DNA of 64,000 bases from Paenibacillaceae bacterium. Lineage in GTDB: Bacteria; Bacillota; Bacilli; Paenibacillales; NBRC-103111. The first letter of the stretch is position 1; the number at the start of each line of letters is the position of its first letter. Shown here piece by piece: positions 9,430-17,684 of this stretch. The notes beneath the pieces are model-generated. The model was given only the letters and a program-made list of their open reading frames with translations. It had not been told where the DNA came from and made no database searches. The translations under genes and the position numbers were made by a program. The DNA lies in contig JAQSYI010000004.1 in the NCBI GenBank assembly GCA_029256185.1, positions 62,001 to 126,000 of the forward strand, given 5' to 3'.

Positions 9430-10216
9430 CCGCTATCATCACCGCCTTCTTGTCCGACTTCAGCCTGCGGATCAGAATAGAGAAGGTTTTCTCGAACAGC
9501 ATGCTCAGGGCGATCACCACCAGCGTCCAGGCAAACAATTCCGTGGAATCCAGGTAAGCCTTGGCTTCATACAAGTGGCTGCCGATGGAATTCTTGGGGT
9601 GGCTCAGCACCTCTGCCGCTACTCCCACCTTCCAGCCGAAGCCCAGGGCCGTCAGACAGGCCGGGGAGAAGAAAGGGATGAGCGAGGGGAGATAGACCCT
9701 TCTGATTCTGACGGACAGCTTGACCCGGAAGACTCTGGTCATCTCCAGATAGCTCCTGTCCAAGCTGCGTATGCCTTCCACCATATGAGTCCATACAATG
9801 GGAAAGCACATCAGGAAGCAGATGAACACCGGTACCCGGCCGGAAGAAAACCAGAACAGAGCAATCATGATGAAGGACATGACGGGAGTGGCCTTGATGG
9901 CCGTTACCAGCGGGTTCAGCAGCATATGCACATAGGCATTCAGCCCGGAGAGAACGCCCAGCACCGCCGCCGCGGCGACGGACAAGGCGAAGCCGCAGAC
10001 AATCCGGACCACGGACATGCCCGTGTCCTTCCAGAACAGCGGCTCCCGCACCAAGCCCGACAGCCGCTCCAGCACAGAGAGAGGCGAGGGCAGATACAGC
10101 TCCCGGTCCACAAGCAGATAAACCCCATGCCAGACCAGCAGCCAGAAGACGGCAACGGCCAACTGCAGCAGCAGTCCTGTACCCTTGCGCTTACTTGGAG
10201 TAGTAGAAGCCATCAT
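9422..10216 (-). CDS. ABC transporter permease, NitT/TauT (SsuC/TauC) type
   Basis: About 264 residues with six predicted membrane spans. The EAA-type loop lies in the stretch around SYLEMTRVFRVKLSVRIRRV before the last spans. Two adjacent ATGs (10216 and 10213) lie behind a GGGGG-containing site, and this start overlaps the binding-protein gene by 26 bases. A longer frame reaches 10249 but has no better ribosome site. It is coupled to the ATPase gene by an eight-base overlap. Confidence 0.85.
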   Translation of the reverse strand: MMASTTPSKRKGTGLLLQLAVAVFWLLVWHGVYLLVDRELYLPSPLSVLERLSGLVREPLFWKDTGMSVVRIVCGFALSVAAAAVLGVLSGLNAYVHMLLNPLVTAIKATPVMSFIMIALFWFSSGRVPVFICFLMCFPIVWTHMVEGIRSLDRSYLEMTRVFRVKLSVRIRRVYLPSLIPFFSPACLTALGFGWKVGVAAEVLSHPKNSIGSHLYEAKAYLDSTELFAWTLVVIALSMLFEKTFSILIRRLKSDKKAVMIADA

Positions 10217-11264
10217 CCGCCAGCTTGCCCCCAACCGACTTAGGCTCAAAATCGAACAGCACCTTGTAGAATTGCTCCAGGAAAGGCTTGGCCTCCTGCG
10301 CCCCGATATAGGTAATATTGGACAGGGGAATGGCCTTCTTGGCTACATTGGCGTTGGGCAGAATCGTGTACTTGGCGATCAGCTCGGCGGCTTTGTCCAG
10401 ATCCGCATGGACAAAATGGGCGGAAGCCTCGTATTCGGTCAAGAAGGCTTGAAGGGCAGCCTTGTCTGCCTCCACGGCCTTCTTCTGTACAATGAGGCTG
10501 CCCATGGCCAGCTTCCCGGCGCTGCCTGCCACCGCTTCCCATTCTTTGGTCACATCAAGGGCAACCCGCAGGCCAGGCTCCTTCAGCATGGCTGTGGTCA
10601 CATGGGGCTGGGGCAGCAGAGCGATGGGGGCGTCCCCGGAGGCGGCTGCAGCTGCCAGCTCGGCATGCTGGAGCTTGTAGTCCAGCGTAACATCCTTATC
10701 GGGGTCAAGGCCGTTTTGCTTCAGAATATAGCGGAAGGCGAAGTCCTGAGTAGCGCCCTTGCCGCTGGTGTGGATGGTCTTACCCTTCAGGTCGGCTACG
10801 GAATGGACCGTGTCCCCTTTCTCCAGCACATACAGCACTCCCAGGGTATTGACCGCTGCCAGTTGGATGGCTCCGCCGGTTTTGTTATACAGAGTGAGCG
10901 CCAGGTTCGTGGGAACCGCTGCGGCATCCAGCTCCCCGTTAATGATCTTGGCAGTCATGTCATCGGGACTGTCCAGCAGGGTGAACTCATAATCCACTGC
11001 CGAGGCTCCCAAGCTGTCCTGTTCCATCAGTTGGGCCATTCCCATCCCGGTAGGTCCCTTCAAGGCGCCTACGCGCAGCTTGGATTTGGGCTTGGCGGCG
11101 GTGGATGGCTGCGGAGACGGAGATTGGGCTGCCACTGCGCTGACGGCAGGTGTAGCGGTTGCGGCTGCCGGAGCGCCGTTGTCTTTGCCGCCGCAGGCTG
11201 CTGCGGTGACAAGAAGCCCTGCAGCGATACATGCTGATACCGCTTTCTTGAAAATTCGATTCAT
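10191..11264 (-). CDS. ABC transporter substrate-binding lipoprotein, NitT/TauT-like
   Basis: A 357-residue lipoprotein: the signal peptide ends LLVTAAAC with the lipidated Cys near residue 24, followed by a low-complexity Ala/Pro/Ser linker. The mature part has the periplasmic-binding fold motifs of this family (LRVGALKGPTGMG, GELDAAAVPTNLA, GKTIHTSGKGA). First gene of the operon; a strong AGGAGGGG precedes the ATG. In this family the ligand is not readable from the sequence (sulfonates, nitrate, pyrimidines and others occur). The Fur-like site in the promoter hints at a ligand scarce in iron starvation or an iron-chelate role, which is inference. Confidence 0.85.
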   Translation of the reverse strand: MNRIFKKAVSACIAAGLLVTAAACGGKDNGAPAAATATPAVSAVAAQSPSPQPSTAAKPKSKLRVGALKGPTGMGMAQLMEQDSLGASAVDYEFTLLDSPDDMTAKIINGELDAAAVPTNLALTLYNKTGGAIQLAAVNTLGVLYVLEKGDTVHSVADLKGKTIHTSGKGATQDFAFRYILKQNGLDPDKDVTLDYKLQHAELAAAAASGDAPIALLPQPHVTTAMLKEPGLRVALDVTKEWEAVAGSAGKLAMGSLIVQKKAVEADKAALQAFLTEYEASAHFVHADLDKAAELIAKYTILPNANVAKKAIPLSNITYIGAQEAKPFLEQFYKVLFDFEPKSVGGKLADDGFYYSK

Positions 11265-11363
11265 GGTTGTACCCCTCCTGATAATTGGTAATCACCCTTT
11301 TTTAGGAGACATTCTCTAAATCTTCTCATGAAAAAATTCTTCCATGGAGAGATTTGCCTCCGG

Positions 11364-11407
11364 TGAAAATTATTCTCATTGTAGGTCTGCTTTTCACGAA
11401 ATGTCAA
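11364..11407 (-). promoter_or_regulatory. sigma-A promoter overlapped by a Fur-like box
   Basis: Read on the minus strand: TTGACA (11407-11402), 18-base spacer, TACAAT (11383-11378), then a 15-base site TGAGAATAATTTTCA (11378-11364). That site differs from the 7-1-7 Fur consensus TGATAATNATTATCA at two positions and touches the -10. It lies about 100 bases before the binding-protein ATG. The rest of 11265-11698 shows no gene. Confidence 0.6.
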
Positions 11408-11698
11408 TGTTCAAAAACCGACACTTTTCATTGCTTCGGCAAAATCCGCTTTTTTCTCAGCATTGCAAAACAGCGGGGGTTTTAAGAATGCTGCCTGAAG
11501 CAGGATTTTATAGAGACAACAAAAGATGCCTATGCGATAATTAGGAATAATCCGGGATAGGCGGTTGCCATCCGAGTGTCTGGGACTGTCTGATGCGAGT
11601 CCAACCCGCTCCGGCAGACAGATCCGTTTCAGAAGGATTGCTGCCCGCAGCCCGGTTATGGCGGCAGTAGGCAGTTTGGCGCAGGAGGGGATGGAAGG

Positions 11699-12390
11699 TT
11701 GGCGAAGCCGAGAGTAAGGGTGAGGCTGGACAAAGGAATGCTGTACGGGGCAGTGACTGTGCTGTCGCTGGTTTTTATGATCAACCACGTATACGGTTAT
11801 TCTCTGGGAGACTCTCTTCTGGAGCTTGCGGGCATCTCTCCCTGGACGGAGCCGGGCCAAAACGGCTTCCATCTGACGGTTATCATCGGTTTTATCGGGC
11901 TTGCGGCCGGCTGCGGAGCGACTGTCGTCTATTACCGGAAGCGGAACAGGCGGGACTTCTGCTGGCCGCCGTCTGCCTGCTAGTAGCCTTGAATTATAAT
12001 TGGGTGACGGAGAAAGGGCTTCTGCTGGTTAAGTCTGGTAGTGAAGGCATTGTTTCCGTGGAGATTGTCAGCCAGTCCATCGAATGTCACTCAAGAGGTG
12101 GAGAGCGGCTGTTGCTGGATTGCAATTTCTCCGCACTTAACTTTGGCGGGGTCAAAACGGTAATGCTTACCCCCAATCTTCAATACAGCAGCTGGTGGAA
12201 TCAGCCTCTGCTCTATGACCCGGAGATTTACTTCGGACCCCTGGAAGTGGAATTGATCGCCCGCGGCAAACGGCATTATTCCCTCACTTTCCTGAGCAAT
12301 AAGGCGGGAGCTTACGGAGGCTCGGGTGGAGAGCAGGAGTTCGCCATTGACCTTGCGTGGAACGGGCAAGTCAGAACGTTTATTAGATGA
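11699..12390 (+). pseudogene. Three-span membrane protein gene apparently broken by a frameshift
   Basis: The first frame (TTG at 11699 behind AGGAGG) encodes 94 residues with two hydrophobic spans and ends at 11983. A second frame becomes hydrophobic at about 11950 (AGLLLAAVCLLVALNYNW), well before its first possible start (TTG 11989), and continues to 12390 with a soluble C-terminal domain. The two frames fit end to end as one protein of about 230 residues if one base is gained or lost near 11935-11950. No slippery heptamer is visible there. It could be a real mutation, a sequencing error or two overlapping genes. The product family is not recognised. Confidence 0.5.
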
Positions 12391-12517
12391 GGGACGGGAA
12401 GGGTAAGCCAGAACCTTCATCAAGAATGGGCAATTCAGAACGTTAAACGAATATAGAAGAAAAGGGGCAATTCAGAACCTTGATCGGTTAGATTGAAAAC
12501 GGGTCATTCAGAATGTT
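12364..12517 (+). repeat. Five imperfect copies of a 17-base word, running out of a coding end
   Basis: GGGCAATTCAGAACGTT-like words start at 12364, 12401, 12428, 12465 and 12501 (spacing 37, 27, 37, 36). The first copy lies inside the coding end of the preceding frame; the others are non-coding. Confidence 0.75.
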
Positions 12518-12581
12518 GATCAGATGGAAAAGCAGGACGGCAAGCGGGTTTTGCCGCCACATGAAACGGAGGCGTTCATAG

Positions 12582-13154
12582 ATGGGCAAGGTGCTTTGTT
12601 TTATCTCTGATTCATTCGCTGATTTCGAGATCACGCTGGTCTTTCACAAGCTCAGGAACGTAGGCCGCAAGGAAGTGGTAACTGTCGGCTATAGCCGGGA
12701 CGCTGTCACAAGCGAGTCCGGACTCCTCTACCTGCCCCATGCAACGGTCCGGGAAGCTATAGGCTGGACGGATGTGGAAGGGCTCATCATTCCCGGAGGG
12801 CCGATCCGTCCGCAGCAGCCGGAGTTAACCGAGCTGATCCGCAAGCTGGACCGGGAGCAAATTATGCTCGCTGCTATCTGCAACGGTCCGCAATATTTGG
12901 GCAGAGCGGGCATATTGGACACCGCTGCCTATACCACCTCCTGTTCTCCGGACAAGATGCGGGAGCTGGGCTCGGACAATCCTTTCCCGGCAGCCAACTA
13001 TGTGGAAGAGCGCGTTGTGGCCGACAGGCATATTATTACCGGCAAAGGACGGGCGTTTGTGGATTTTTCCTTCGCCATATTTGAATACCTGGATATCTAC
13101 CGGGGTCGGTATCCCGAGCAGGCGAAGCTCTATCAGGATATTGTGAACAACTGA
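12582..13154 (+). CDS. DJ-1/PfpI family protein (class I glutamine amidotransferase-like)
   Basis: A 190-residue single-domain protein. The nucleophile elbow AICNGP contains the conserved Cys, and LIIPGGPI gives the usual preceding acidic-strand turn. The family includes chaperones, glyoxalases and proteases; this member is close in size to bacterial YdeA/PfpI-type proteins. The ATG follows GGAGGCG. It precedes a YlmA-type ATPase gene by 58 bases on the same strand. Specific activity cannot be assigned. Confidence 0.85.
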   Translation: MGKVLCFISDSFADFEITLVFHKLRNVGRKEVVTVGYSRDAVTSESGLLYLPHATVREAIGWTDVEGLIIPGGPIRPQQPELTELIRKLDREQIMLAAICNGPQYLGRAGILDTAAYTTSCSPDKMRELGSDNPFPAANYVEERVVADRHIITGKGRAFVDFSFAIFEYLDIYRGRYPEQAKLYQDIVNN

Positions 13155-13212
13155 GGCTACGGGGTCGATGAGAGGGCGGTCCGTACAGATACAGGCGCAA
13201 AGGAGCAGAAAG

Positions 13213-13992
13213 ATGGAATACATCATTGAAATGAACGATATTTTGTGGAGACGCGAGAACAAGACTATCCTGACGGAGGTGAACTGGCAGGTGGCCCGGG
13301 GAGAGCACTGGGCGGTGCTGGGACTGAACGGATCGGGCAAAACGACGATCCTCAATATGATCAACGGGTACATCTGGCCCACCAAGGGAACGGTGTCGGT
13401 GCTGGGCAAGCGCTTCGGCACCGTGGATTTAAGGGAGCTGCGCAAGGCAATCGGCTGGGTGAGCTCCTCCTTGCAGGAACGGATTCCGTATAACGATAAG
13501 ACGGAGAGCGTGGTGATCAGCGGCAAGCACGCGTCCATCGGTCTGTACGAGAAGGTGAGCGGCGAGGACGAGGGGCGGGCGTATGGGCTGATGACCGAGC
13601 TGGGCTGCAGCCACCTGATCGGACGGACCTATCAGACCTGCTCCCAGGGGGAGAAGCAAAAGCTGCTGATCGCCCGGGCGCTCATGTCCGAGCCGAAGCT
13701 GCTGATCCTGGATGAAGCCTGCAACGGGCTTGATTTTCTGTCGCGGGAGGCACTGCTCTCGAGTATCGGCGCCTTGGCTGCCAAGCCGGAGGCACCCACG
13801 ATGCTGTTCGTCACCCACCATATCGAAGAGATTCTGCCGGTGTTCACCCACTCCCTGCTGATCCGCCGCGGCACCGTTTATGCCAGCGGCAGGTCCCAAG
13901 AGGTGCTGAGCAGTGAAGGACTGTCGGATTTTTTTGAAACTCCGGTGCATGTAAGCTGGCAGAAGGAGCGGGCTTGGCTCTCCATTCCCTGA
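13213..13992 (+). CDS. ABC transporter ATP-binding protein, YlmA/ModF-like
   Basis: 259 residues from the ATG at 13213, chosen over 13168 because AAAGGAG sits seven bases upstream. Walker A is GLNGSGKTT, Walker B LLILDEACNGLD, the H-loop VTHH. The signature is the divergent CSQGEKQK, as in B. subtilis YlmA and ModF-like ATPases. No permease or binding protein gene adjoins it, so it may work with a distant partner or have a non-transport role. The stop codon lies inside the first unit of a 29-base tandem repeat. Confidence 0.85.
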   Translation: MEYIIEMNDILWRRENKTILTEVNWQVARGEHWAVLGLNGSGKTTILNMINGYIWPTKGTVSVLGKRFGTVDLRELRKAIGWVSSSLQERIPYNDKTESVVISGKHASIGLYEKVSGEDEGRAYGLMTELGCSHLIGRTYQTCSQGEKQKLLIARALMSEPKLLILDEACNGLDFLSREALLSSIGALAAKPEAPTMLFVTHHIEEILPVFTHSLLIRRGTVYASGRSQEVLSSEGLSDFFETPVHVSWQKERAWLSIP

Positions 13993-14080
13993 TTGTCCGG
14001 ACCTGAGGCAGCCGTTCCTGATTGTCCGGATCTGGGACAGTTGTTGCTGATTGACTGGACATACGGCAGCCGTTCCTTGA
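13988..14080 (+). repeat. 29-base tandem repeat, three copies plus a fragment
   Basis: Units starting with (C/G)CTGATTG(T/A)C begin at 13988, 14017 and 14046, with a fragment at 14075. The period is exactly 29. The first unit contains the stop codon of the YlmA-like gene. Confidence 0.8.
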
Positions 14081-14128
14081 TAACGGGGCGGCTACAGCGG
14101 GGACCGCGGACATGAAGGAGCATATACA

Positions 14129-14641
14129 ATGGCTGAACGCACAAGGGTGATTAAGGTTGTGCCTTACGATCCCGCTTGGAAAACGCAATTCGAGGGGATC
14201 AAGGCGATGGTCACGGAGCATATCGGCGATTTGATCATCAAGGTGGAGCATGTGGGCAGCACGTCGGTTGAGGGACTCTCTGCCAAGCCGATCATTGATC
14301 TGGATGTGGTGATGGACAGCTATGATAGCTTTCCCGAGATCATCAGCCGCTTGGCCGCAGCGGGATTTGAACATCAGGGTGATCTGGGGATTAAGGGAAG
14401 AGAGGCCTTCCGCCGGACCATTGCCGACGAGTTTATGCCTTACCACCTGTATGTGTGCCCCAAGGATGGTCGCGGGCATCTGGAGCATATTGCCTTCCGT
14501 GATTACCTGCGCGGGAATGAAGCGGCCAAACGGGCCTATGAAGCGTTGAAGCTCCAACTGGCCCAAGACCATCCACGCGATATTGACAGCTACTGCAACG
14601 GTAAAACTGCATTTGTCCGGGAAATTCTAAGCAAGGTTTAA
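14129..14641 (+). CDS. GrpB family protein (UPF0157, nucleotidyltransferase fold)
   Basis: A 170-residue protein with the hallmark segment VEHVGSTSVEGLSAKPIIDL, which carries the G-S-T-[AS]-V and D-x-D-like residues of the GrpB/UPF0157 group. Family members adopt a nucleotidyltransferase fold; a biochemical role is not established. GGAG lies about eleven bases before the ATG. Likely monocistronic. Confidence 0.9.
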   Translation: MAERTRVIKVVPYDPAWKTQFEGIKAMVTEHIGDLIIKVEHVGSTSVEGLSAKPIIDLDVVMDSYDSFPEIISRLAAAGFEHQGDLGIKGREAFRRTIADEFMPYHLYVCPKDGRGHLEHIAFRDYLRGNEAAKRAYEALKLQLAQDHPRDIDSYCNGKTAFVREILSKV

Positions 14642-14839
14642 CTGGACAGATCCGTAACCGTTATGGGAAAAAGGGTTGCCGATTTAGCTCCTTGCATTAG
14701 TGAGAAGGCCCATTTCCGCTGTGGAAGCTATACTGACATGGGTTATGACAGGATTACCCCAGACAGAACCCGCATCAAACGCTGCTGCCTCCCCCTTCTC
14801 TACATCGACCCATCCCTGCGGTGTCCAACAAATAAAATC

Positions 14840-14860
14840 CATGTTATAATAGGTAACATG
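14840..14860 (+). promoter_or_regulatory. Extended -10 promoter inside a perfect palindrome
   Basis: TGTTATAAT (14842-14850) is an extended -10. It lies within CATGTTA (14840-14846) and TAACATG (14854-14860), perfect seven-base arms with a seven-base centre. The arrangement looks like a repressor operator over the promoter of the dehydrogenase gene. It does not match the Rex consensus. Confidence 0.55.
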
Positions 14861-14919
14861 CAAGTGACCTCGAATATACTAAACTTAAAGATACCGCGCA
14901 ATGTGAGGGGATGACCGAT

Positions 14920-15963
14920 ATGGGAGCAAAAACAAGGAAGGTGGCAATTGTCGGCACGGGGATGGTGGGCTCAAGCTGCGCCTACGCCATGATTAACCAG
15001 TCCATTTGCGAAGAACTGATGCTGATTAACAGGAGCGAGGACCAGGCATTGGCTCAGGCTTTGGATCTGTCCCATTGCATGGACTTCACCTCCTTCCGGA
15101 CGAAGGTATATGCGGGAAGCTACGAGCGCTGTCAGGATATGGACGTGGTGATACTGGCCGTGGGGGGCGACGACAAGAAGCTGACCAGCCGCCTTGACAG
15201 CCTGGGCGCTTCTATAGCGATCATGGAGGACATCATTCCCAGAATTATGAAAAGCGGCTTCAGCGGCGTTTTCGTGGTTGCGACCAACCCGGTGGATATT
15301 ATTACCTATGCTGTCTGGAAGCTCTCCGGACTTCCGAGGAGCCGGGTCATTGGTACGGGGACGTCCATTGATTCCTCCAGATTGAAGACCCTGTTGTCCG
15401 AGGTATTCCCGGTAGAGCCCAGAAGTGTGCAGGGCTTCGTAATGGGCGAGCATGGGGAATCGCAATTTGTCGCCTGGTCCCATGTCACCATCGGCGGCAA
15501 GCCCATCCGGCAGATCATCCGCCAGCACCCCGACCGCTTCGGTTATCTGGACTTGGACGAGGTGGCGGACCGCACCAGGCTCGCCGGTTGGGAAATCTAC
15601 AAGCGCAAGGGATCGACCTACTTTGGCATCGGCAATGCCCTGGCCTTCATCACCCGGTCTGTGCTGAACGACGATCACAAGATTATAGCCGTATCGGCAA
15701 TCCTGGAGGGAGAATACGGGATGCATGCCGTATGTGTAGGAGTACCTGCCATTATCTCCGCCTCCGGCGTGCATGAGGTATTGGAGCTTAACCTGGACGA
15801 GGAGGAGCAGGAAAAGTTCAGGAAATCCTGCGATCTGATGCGCAGCTTCTTAAGATCCGCCAAGCTTACCGAAGAAGAGAGCGGGACCGGAGAGGAGCTG
15901 GCCGGGCTAGCCGTGGAGAAGACGGCAGGAGACTCGGCCGCTTCAGCGGATTACGCCATTTAG
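14920..15963 (+). CDS. Lactate/malate dehydrogenase family protein, atypical specificity residues
   Basis: 347 residues. The ATG at 14920 is preferred over 14911 because GAGGGG directly abuts the first and is nine bases from the second. The dinucleotide motif [17 protein letters not shown], the catalytic GEHGES (His) and the substrate Arg context (Arg91) are present. Two normally diagnostic positions differ: the Asp after beta-2 that holds the NAD ribose is replaced by Asn-Arg-Ser (INRSED), and the position of Gln102 of lactate dehydrogenase is Asp85 ([10 protein letters not shown]). Family membership is secure, the usual lactate call is not. NADP use and a different 2-oxoacid are possible inferences. 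The C-terminal tail is long and acidic. Confidence 0.85.
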   Translation: MGAKTRKVAIVGTGMVGSSCAYAMINQSICEELMLINRSEDQALAQALDLSHCMDFTSFRTKVYAGSYERCQDMDVVILAVGGDDKKLTSRLDSLGASIAIMEDIIPRIMKSGFSGVFVVATNPVDIITYAVWKLSGLPRSRVIGTGTSIDSSRLKTLLSEVFPVEPRSVQGFVMGEHGESQFVAWSHVTIGGKPIRQIIRQHPDRFGYLDLDEVADRTRLAGWEIYKRKGSTYFGIGNALAFITRSVLNDDHKIIAVSAILEGEYGMHAVCVGVPAIISASGVHEVLELNLDEEEQEKFRKSCDLMRSFLRSAKLTEEESGTGEELAGLAVEKTAGDSAASADYAI

Positions 15964-16124
15964 TTTGAGAGAAGCATGGCCGCAGCGGGTATAAGGCTTT
16001 CCTCTCATGGAAGCCGGAATACCCGCAGCGGGAGGATGTCGCAACCGAAGGAGCGGCCAAGCAGGCCGAATCCGCAGATGTGCCCGTCTTGCGAAACCGG
16101 GGGCCATTTGTCCGTTGTGAGCAC

Positions 16125-16208
16125 CGTCAAGGCCATTCTATGCGAAATTTCATACAGAATCAGGTGCTGCAGTCATCGTCAAGGCCATTCTATGCGAAAT
16201 TTCATACA
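16125..16208 (+). repeat. Exact 32-base direct repeat
   Basis: Identical 32-base blocks at 16125-16156 and 16177-16208 (period 52) include TATGCGAAATTTCATA. The 15964-16268 gap also has a structured inverted repeat (GCGGGTAT near 15988, ATACCCGC near 16018) but no gene. Confidence 0.85.
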
Positions 16209-16268
16209 CATTTGGCTATTGGTGCTCAATGTATTCGCCAGATTTCTGCTTCAGGAAATAACAGATCC

Positions 16269-16784
16269 TTATGCATGGCCCAACGGGTTTCTTTTTCTAA
16301 GCACCCATGCTTTTATTTGTCCGGCTACTTCAGTGACCCCGGTATTTGAAGTGTCTATAATCGGCATTGGTGGAGAATAGGCTTTAACAGCATTTTCGAT
16401 CAACCATTTTGCGAAGTTTTTATGCTCCAGGATCATTTCGTCTGACCACTTTCTCGCACGCAGCCTCATTTCACGGGTTTCGTCATCACAATGCAAGTTT
16501 AAGTAATAAACATTGCTGAAAAAAGAGTAATCTTCACATTTTTCTATATCCCAGGGCATCATAGTTCCACATATGATGGTTATTCGTCCACACTGAGCAA
16601 TGTTTCTGGCAACTCGAAGCCAGATATTTTGTATTTTATGCCAGTCGTCTCCAATAAACTTATGAGTAGCGTCCACATCGAAGACATCCAAATCAGGCAA
16701 TATTCTCCTAAGCTCTTTAATAACTGTTGTTTTCCCTGCACCGCTGGCACCTGTCACGATAAATAAAGGGAAGCTCCCGTCCAC
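16269..16784 (-). CDS. P-loop nucleoside/nucleotide kinase-like AAA family protein
   Basis: A 171-residue P-loop protein: Walker A GASGAGKTT near the N-terminus, an early DVFDVDATH acidic segment and a C-terminal lid-like R-x-R-x-R-K region. The start is GTG, preceded by AAAGGAGAG. Related small ATPases are annotated as nucleoside kinases or shikimate-kinase-like proteins; the substrate is unknown. The gene is visibly richer in A+T than its neighbours and points against them, consistent with recent acquisition. Confidence 0.75.
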   Translation of the reverse strand: MDGSFPLFIVTGASGAGKTTVIKELRRILPDLDVFDVDATHKFIGDDWHKIQNIWLRVARNIAQCGRITIICGTMMPWDIEKCEDYSFFSNVYYLNLHCDDETREMRLRARKWSDEMILEHKNFAKWLIENAVKAYSPPMPIIDTSNTGVTEVAGQIKAWVLRKRNPLGHA

Positions 16785-17074
16785 TTGCTATCTCTCCTTT
16801 GGCAAACTGTATAATTCCACTTTATAGAAATACTCCCGTTTGGAAAGGGAAAAAATAGGTATAGATAACATCCATTTATTCAACACAGTTATTTTGACGT
16901 GAAAAGCCAAGAACCCTTTGAAATCAAGAGTTCCAGATCTGAGAGACGTTATTTGCGTAAAAAGCAGGGGGTTAGCGCGGCTAGCGGACTGGAAGACCTT
17001 GTTGTGGAGTAGGAGACTGTTCGGAGCAGGTCAGGCGGAGGGGACCGGGGCTGGCGTTGGAGAGTGCCTAGGAA

Positions 17075-17400
17075 AATAAGGGAAGCGTTTTTCCTTTATT
17101 GTTCTTCCCGTTGGCCGATTTCCTTGAATAAGGGAACGTATTTTCCCTTATTCCAATTTTTGAAGCCCATTTTGGGTGGTTTGGAAGGGGATAAGGGAAA
17201 AAGGAGGGCCTTATTGCCAGGAAATGACCTCCTGTCTGAGCAATAGGGGAAAAACGAGGGCCTTATTTCAATTCAGACCTCGTGTCTGAGCAATAAGAGG
17301 AAAAAGCGGAGTCTTATTTCTATCCAGGCCTTTTTCCTATGCCCTTTTCCTGGGGCCAGGGCGTATTTGCAAACCAACGAGGGAAGGTTCATACCGCGAG
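17075..17400. repeat. Dispersed multi-unit repeat, copy 2
   Basis: Unit starts at 17075, 17127, 17190, 17242 and 17292 (spacing 52, 63, 52, 50) match copy 1 at 8452 with one extra unit. The trailing segments (GCCAGG...GCAAA...AACGA.GGAAGG) also correspond. The 16785-17074 part of this gap shows nothing recognisable. Confidence 0.85.
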
Positions 17401-17419
17401 CCCGGTGAACAGGGGTGGA

Positions 17420-17456
17420 ATGAGCACTTTGTTTCCGCAGGAAACAAAGTGCTCAT
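17420..17456. terminator. Long perfect hairpin, 16-base arms
   Basis: ATGAGCACTTTGTTTC (17420-17435) pairs perfectly with 17441-17456 around a five-base loop CGCAG. No T-run follows on either strand. It could be a protein-binding palindrome or RNA hairpin; the terminator label is tentative. Confidence 0.35.
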
Positions 17457-17643
17457 TCATATATACCAATAATCGAAACCATCAGGATAACATGACCCGG
17501 CAGCATAAAAAAAGCATCTATCGAAGCACTTCGAAGAAGCGGGTTCGTCTTTAGCGGTACCTTTTTATGCCGATTCAGGAAGTACCCCTTCGTAGCCTTG
17601 CTACACGCGCCTTCACGCTGTAAAGCGCTTAAACATTCTGGCG

Positions 17644-17677
17644 AAAACGCCTGACGGTGTCTGCCGCCAGGCGTTTA
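17644..17677 (-). terminator. Terminator of the dehydratase operon
   Basis: AAACGCCTG (17645-17653) pairs with CAGGCGTTT (17668-17676). Read on the minus strand the stem ends in TTTT, eight bases after the stop of the gene at 17685. Confidence 0.75.
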
Positions 17678-17684
17678 TTCTCGG

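Noticed and set aside
11344-11544. 66-codon ORF in the gap upstream of the ABC operon
   Set aside because: It overlaps the promoter and Fur-like box on the other strand and has no ribosome site.
14663-14914. 83-codon ORF before the dehydrogenase gene
   Set aside because: No ribosome site, no family features, and it runs through the promoter palindrome.
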